DNA from: Ruminococcus flavefaciens
GTDB lineage: Bacteria > Bacillota > Clostridia > Oscillospirales > Ruminococcaceae
Reading direction: 5' to 3'
Assembly: GCA_004554385.1 (NCBI GenBank)
Contig: SFMO01000014.1
Coordinates: 1 to 5,913, forward strand
Length of the DNA: 5,913 nt
Below are positions 4,144-5,913 of the stretch, one piece after another. Below the pieces are notes generated by a model. It was not told the origin of the DNA. It saw only the letters and a list, made by a program, of their open reading frames with translations, and made no database searches. A program made the position numbers and the translations under genes. How positions within the stretch are numbered: position 1 is the first letter of the stretch; every line of letters begins with the position of its first letter.

Positions 4144-5265
4144 TTACAATAGTGTTATTTCCTGTTTTTCGGCATTTACACGCGCCAAAGCACCATAGGG
4201 CAGTATAGCTCTCGGAGAAGCGTGACCGAAGTTCACGTTATAGAGTATGGAAAGCTTTTCATTTCCCACTGTATCGCGCCATACCGACTTGTATTCCTCA
4301 TAGTATCTCTCGTTCATGGGCTTGCCCACTATGACACCGCTTACCTGTTCAAACACGCCCTGTTTTTTCAGTGCCGCAAGGTATTCTCTCAGCCTTTCGG
4401 GCGTTGGAGTTTCCTCGCTTGTCTCGGCGAAAAGTATTTTGCCTCTCCACTCATCTGCATGAGGGAAGATATCGTATTTCCGTGTTATCTCAGCCTGCTT
4501 TGCAAATTCCTCTTTAAACTGCGGACAGCTTTCGAATTCAGCTTTCAGCAGACTGCCATAGCGTTCAGCATTTCCTGTAAGGAGCATATCCCCCATACTT
4601 TCGATACAGCCGCCGAGAAGCTCACCCTCGAACACAGGTGCTCCCTGTAAAAGCTCATAGCCGTGTTCTTCCTTATGAGAGACAGGCATAGTTCCCACAG
4701 CGGCGGCGGAGAAATCTTTTCTCTCCTCATACCAGACCTGAGAGGGTGTTATGACCCTGCCATGATAGGGAGCGAAACAGCTCTCAAACTGAGCCTTTGA
4801 GTAAGGGAGCATATCTCCCGAAATCTCAGCCATATCGCACATGAAAGCCTGACCGTAAAAGGTCTGAAGACCAAGCCTGTAAAGCATCAGGTGGTTATTG
4901 GTAGTGTCGGAAAATCCGAGAAAGAACTTAGGGTGCTGACGGACAGCGTTTATGAATTCCTCATCTTCCATGAGATAAGGGAAAGTACGGAAGGTCTCGA
5001 TACCGCCGATAGAAGTTATGATACCCTTTACCGAGTCGTCAAGAAAGGCTGCTTTCAGGTCTGCGGCACGAGCCTCGGGGTGAGCCATGATGTAGTCCTT
5101 ACCCATGAGGGCATGGCTTGTAAATACAGGTTCAAGCCCCATTTCAAAGAGCTTCTTAACGCCCAGCTCCTTTTCGTGGGCGCAGTAGGGTTCGCCGATA
5201 ACTCCGCTTGAAAGGCATATTACAGCGACTTTGTCACCTTTTTTCAGCGGCTGTGGATAGATCAT
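4144..5265 (-). CDS. S66-family serine peptidase (MccF / LD-carboxypeptidase-like)
   Basis: A 373-aa enzyme of peptidase family S66, which holds LD-carboxypeptidases of murein recycling and MccF enzymes that cleave microcin C-type peptidyl-nucleotides. The N-terminal KKGDKVAVICLSSG is the family start. The nucleophile elbow is FLGFSDTTNNH (S119). GELLGGCIESM is at 214-224. The catalytic Glu is probably E281 in ILFAETSEE, and the His is H348 in NFGHASPR, giving a complete Ser-Glu-His triad. The ETSEE form and length (longer than the roughly 300 aa of LdcA) lean toward MccF-like. No signal peptide is seen, so it acts in the cytoplasm. ATG 5265 has AAAGGAG (5279-5273) at 7-nt spacing. It lies 30 bases after smpB and is likely read from the smpB promoter. 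The substrate is unproven. Confidence 0.93.
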   Translation of the reverse strand: MIYPQPLKKGDKVAVICLSSGVIGEPYCAHEKELGVKKLFEMGLEPVFTSHALMGKDYIMAHPEARAADLKAAFLDDSVKGIITSIGGIETFRTFPYLMEDEEFINAVRQHPKFFLGFSDTTNNHLMLYRLGLQTFYGQAFMCDMAEISGDMLPYSKAQFESCFAPYHGRVITPSQVWYEERKDFSAAAVGTMPVSHKEEHGYELLQGAPVFEGELLGGCIESMGDMLLTGNAERYGSLLKAEFESCPQFKEEFAKQAEITRKYDIFPHADEWRGKILFAETSEETPTPERLREYLAALKKQGVFEQVSGVIVGKPMNERYYEEYKSVWRDTVGNEKLSILYNVNFGHASPRAILPYGALARVNAEKQEITLL

Positions 5266-5295
5266 GTGAAAGCTCCTTTGCTGAGATGCAGTTGG

Positions 5296-5760
5296 TCAGT
5301 GATTGCGTGATTTGAGGTTTCGGTCTATTTCACGGTTAGCGTCGCGCTTTGCGATGTCTGCGCGCTTATCGTAGAGCTTTTTGCCCTTGCAGAGACCAAC
5401 CTGCATTTTTACACGGGAATCCTTGAAGTAAAGGCTCAGCGGAATGAGAGATAGTCCCTCCTGTTTGAGAGTTCCGTAGAGTTTATTTATTTCGCGCTTA
5501 TGCATGAGGAGCTTTCTTACTCTCATTGGATCGCGGTTGAAGATATTTCCTTTTTCGTAGGGTGAGATATGCATACCGCGGACGAAAAGCTCTCCCTTAT
5601 CTATAGAGCACCATGAGTCTTTAAGGTTCACACCGCCCTGACGGATGGATTTTACCTCTGTGCCCACAAGCTCGATGCCTGCTTCATAGGCTTCGAGAAC
5701 GAAATAATCATGTCTTGCCTTGCGGTTTTCGGCAATAGTTTTAGTACCTTTTGAGCGCAT
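5296..5760 (-). CDS. smpB: SsrA-binding protein SmpB
   Basis: A 154-aa protein of normal length that binds the tRNA-like domain of tmRNA and delivers it to stalled ribosomes, mimicking the codon-anticodon stem in the decoding site. Diagnostic segments are the N-terminal TIAENRKARHDYFVLEAYEAG (residues 8-28), GTEVKSIR (33-40), NLKDSW (45-50), HISPYEKGN (64-72) and the basic C-terminal tail KGKKLYDKRADIAKRDANR (125-143), which enters the mRNA channel. ATG 5760 has AGGAG (5773-5769) at 8-nt spacing and a strong promoter just upstream. It is the first gene of a probable smpB-peptidase-methyltransferase transcript, with its RNA partner ssrA downstream on the same strand. Confidence 0.98.
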   Translation of the reverse strand: MRSKGTKTIAENRKARHDYFVLEAYEAGIELVGTEVKSIRQGGVNLKDSWCSIDKGELFVRGMHISPYEKGNIFNRDPMRVRKLLMHKREINKLYGTLKQEGLSLIPLSLYFKDSRVKMQVGLCKGKKLYDKRADIAKRDANREIDRNLKSRNH

Positions 5761-5785
5761 TTTATCATCTCCTGTTCATGTAAAA

Positions 5786-5814
5786 ATTATACACTATAGT
5801 GCAGGAAAAGTCAA
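5786..5814 (-). promoter_or_regulatory. smpB promoter, near-consensus sigma-A
   Basis: On the - strand, -35 TTGACT (5814-5809), a 17-bp spacer and -10 TATAAT (5791-5786). Predicted start is near 5779, a few bases before the smpB Shine-Dalgarno, so the leader is very short. It probably drives smpB and the two following genes. Confidence 0.85.
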
Positions 5815-5857
5815 CAGCGGCTATGCCGATAAAGGGGAGAAGCTGTCGGAAAAGAAT

Positions 5858-5878
5858 AAGGAGCCATTTAGGCTCCTT
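5858..5878. terminator. Terminator hairpin upstream of smpB
   Basis: An 8-bp perfect stem AAGGAGCC/GGCTCCTT (5858-5865/5871-5878) has loop ATTTA. On the - strand it is followed by TTATTCTTTT, a good U-tract, so it most likely ends the gene that lay upstream of smpB before the insertion at 5879. Confidence 0.7.
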
Positions 5879-5913
5879 TGAACTGACCCCAAAAAGTTAG
5901 ACAAAGATTTAAA
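5879..5913. mobile_element. Terminal inverted repeat of an IS3-family insertion sequence, partial
   Basis: The last 35 bases begin TGAACTGACCCCAAAAAG and continue GTTAGACAAAG. IS3-family ends start with TG, and the (T)GACCCCAAAAAGTTxGACA string is characteristic of many members in Firmicutes as I recall. The repeat begins exactly where the terminator hairpin ends. The transposase and far end are outside the window, so orientation and completeness cannot be judged. Confidence 0.6.

Noticed and set aside
4222..5211. + strand open frames opposite the S66 peptidase (4222-4650, 4891-5211)
   Set aside because: Antisense shadows of a complete enzyme with an intact catalytic triad.

Overview
The window joins the integrase end of a conjugative or mobilizable element to the chromosomal gene it sits against. 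It looks like a Clostridia (Oscillospiraceae/Ruminococcus-type) genome. The reasons are the moderate GC content, strong AGGAG-type ribosome binding sites, sigma-A promoters close to consensus, a Tn916/Tn1549-style recombination module, and an Ll.LtrB-like group II intron in a relaxase gene. The genus is an inference; no rRNA is present to confirm it.

Element side (1 to about 3040, + strand). The window opens in the last 136 bases of a group II intron: the tail of its maturase/endonuclease frame, a 34-nt domain V and a domain VI with a bulged branch-point A. The intron interrupts a relaxase gene inside its His-rich metal-binding motif, the same place Ll.LtrB occupies in lactococcal ltrB. Exon 2 of the relaxase runs 137-1132. 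A second, well-formed 158-aa gene (540-1016: coiled coil plus C-terminal membrane helix) lies wholly inside exon 2 in another frame. A run of stem-loops (1131-1240) and a short possible leader ORF precede a 64-aa excisionase-like HTH protein. The integrase follows (423 aa, tyrosine recombinase with all catalytic residues). Its promoter lies between the arms of a perfect 14-bp inverted repeat. Downstream are a stem-loop, two tandem 11-bp-spaced repeats resembling Tn916 arm-type integrase sites, and the 3' end of ssrA, which is the probable attachment site.

Chromosomal side (3040-5878, all on the - strand). From upstream to downstream: smpB, an S66 (MccF/LD-carboxypeptidase-like) serine peptidase, a class I SAM methyltransferase, then ssrA (tmRNA, 370 nt, CCA encoded). 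smpB and ssrA each have a sigma-A promoter at or near consensus with a 17-bp spacer (TTGACT/TATAAT and TTGACA/TATAAT). SmpB and tmRNA form the trans-translation ribosome-rescue system; the two genes between them have no evident role in it.

The right edge (5879-5913) looks like the terminal inverted repeat of an IS3-family insertion sequence, directly abutting a terminator hairpin. No CRISPR array, tRNA or rRNA was seen. I do not see a clearly new multi-gene system. The signals most worth testing are the nested gene in the relaxase, the inverted-repeat-flanked integrase promoter, and the intron in the relaxase catalytic motif.
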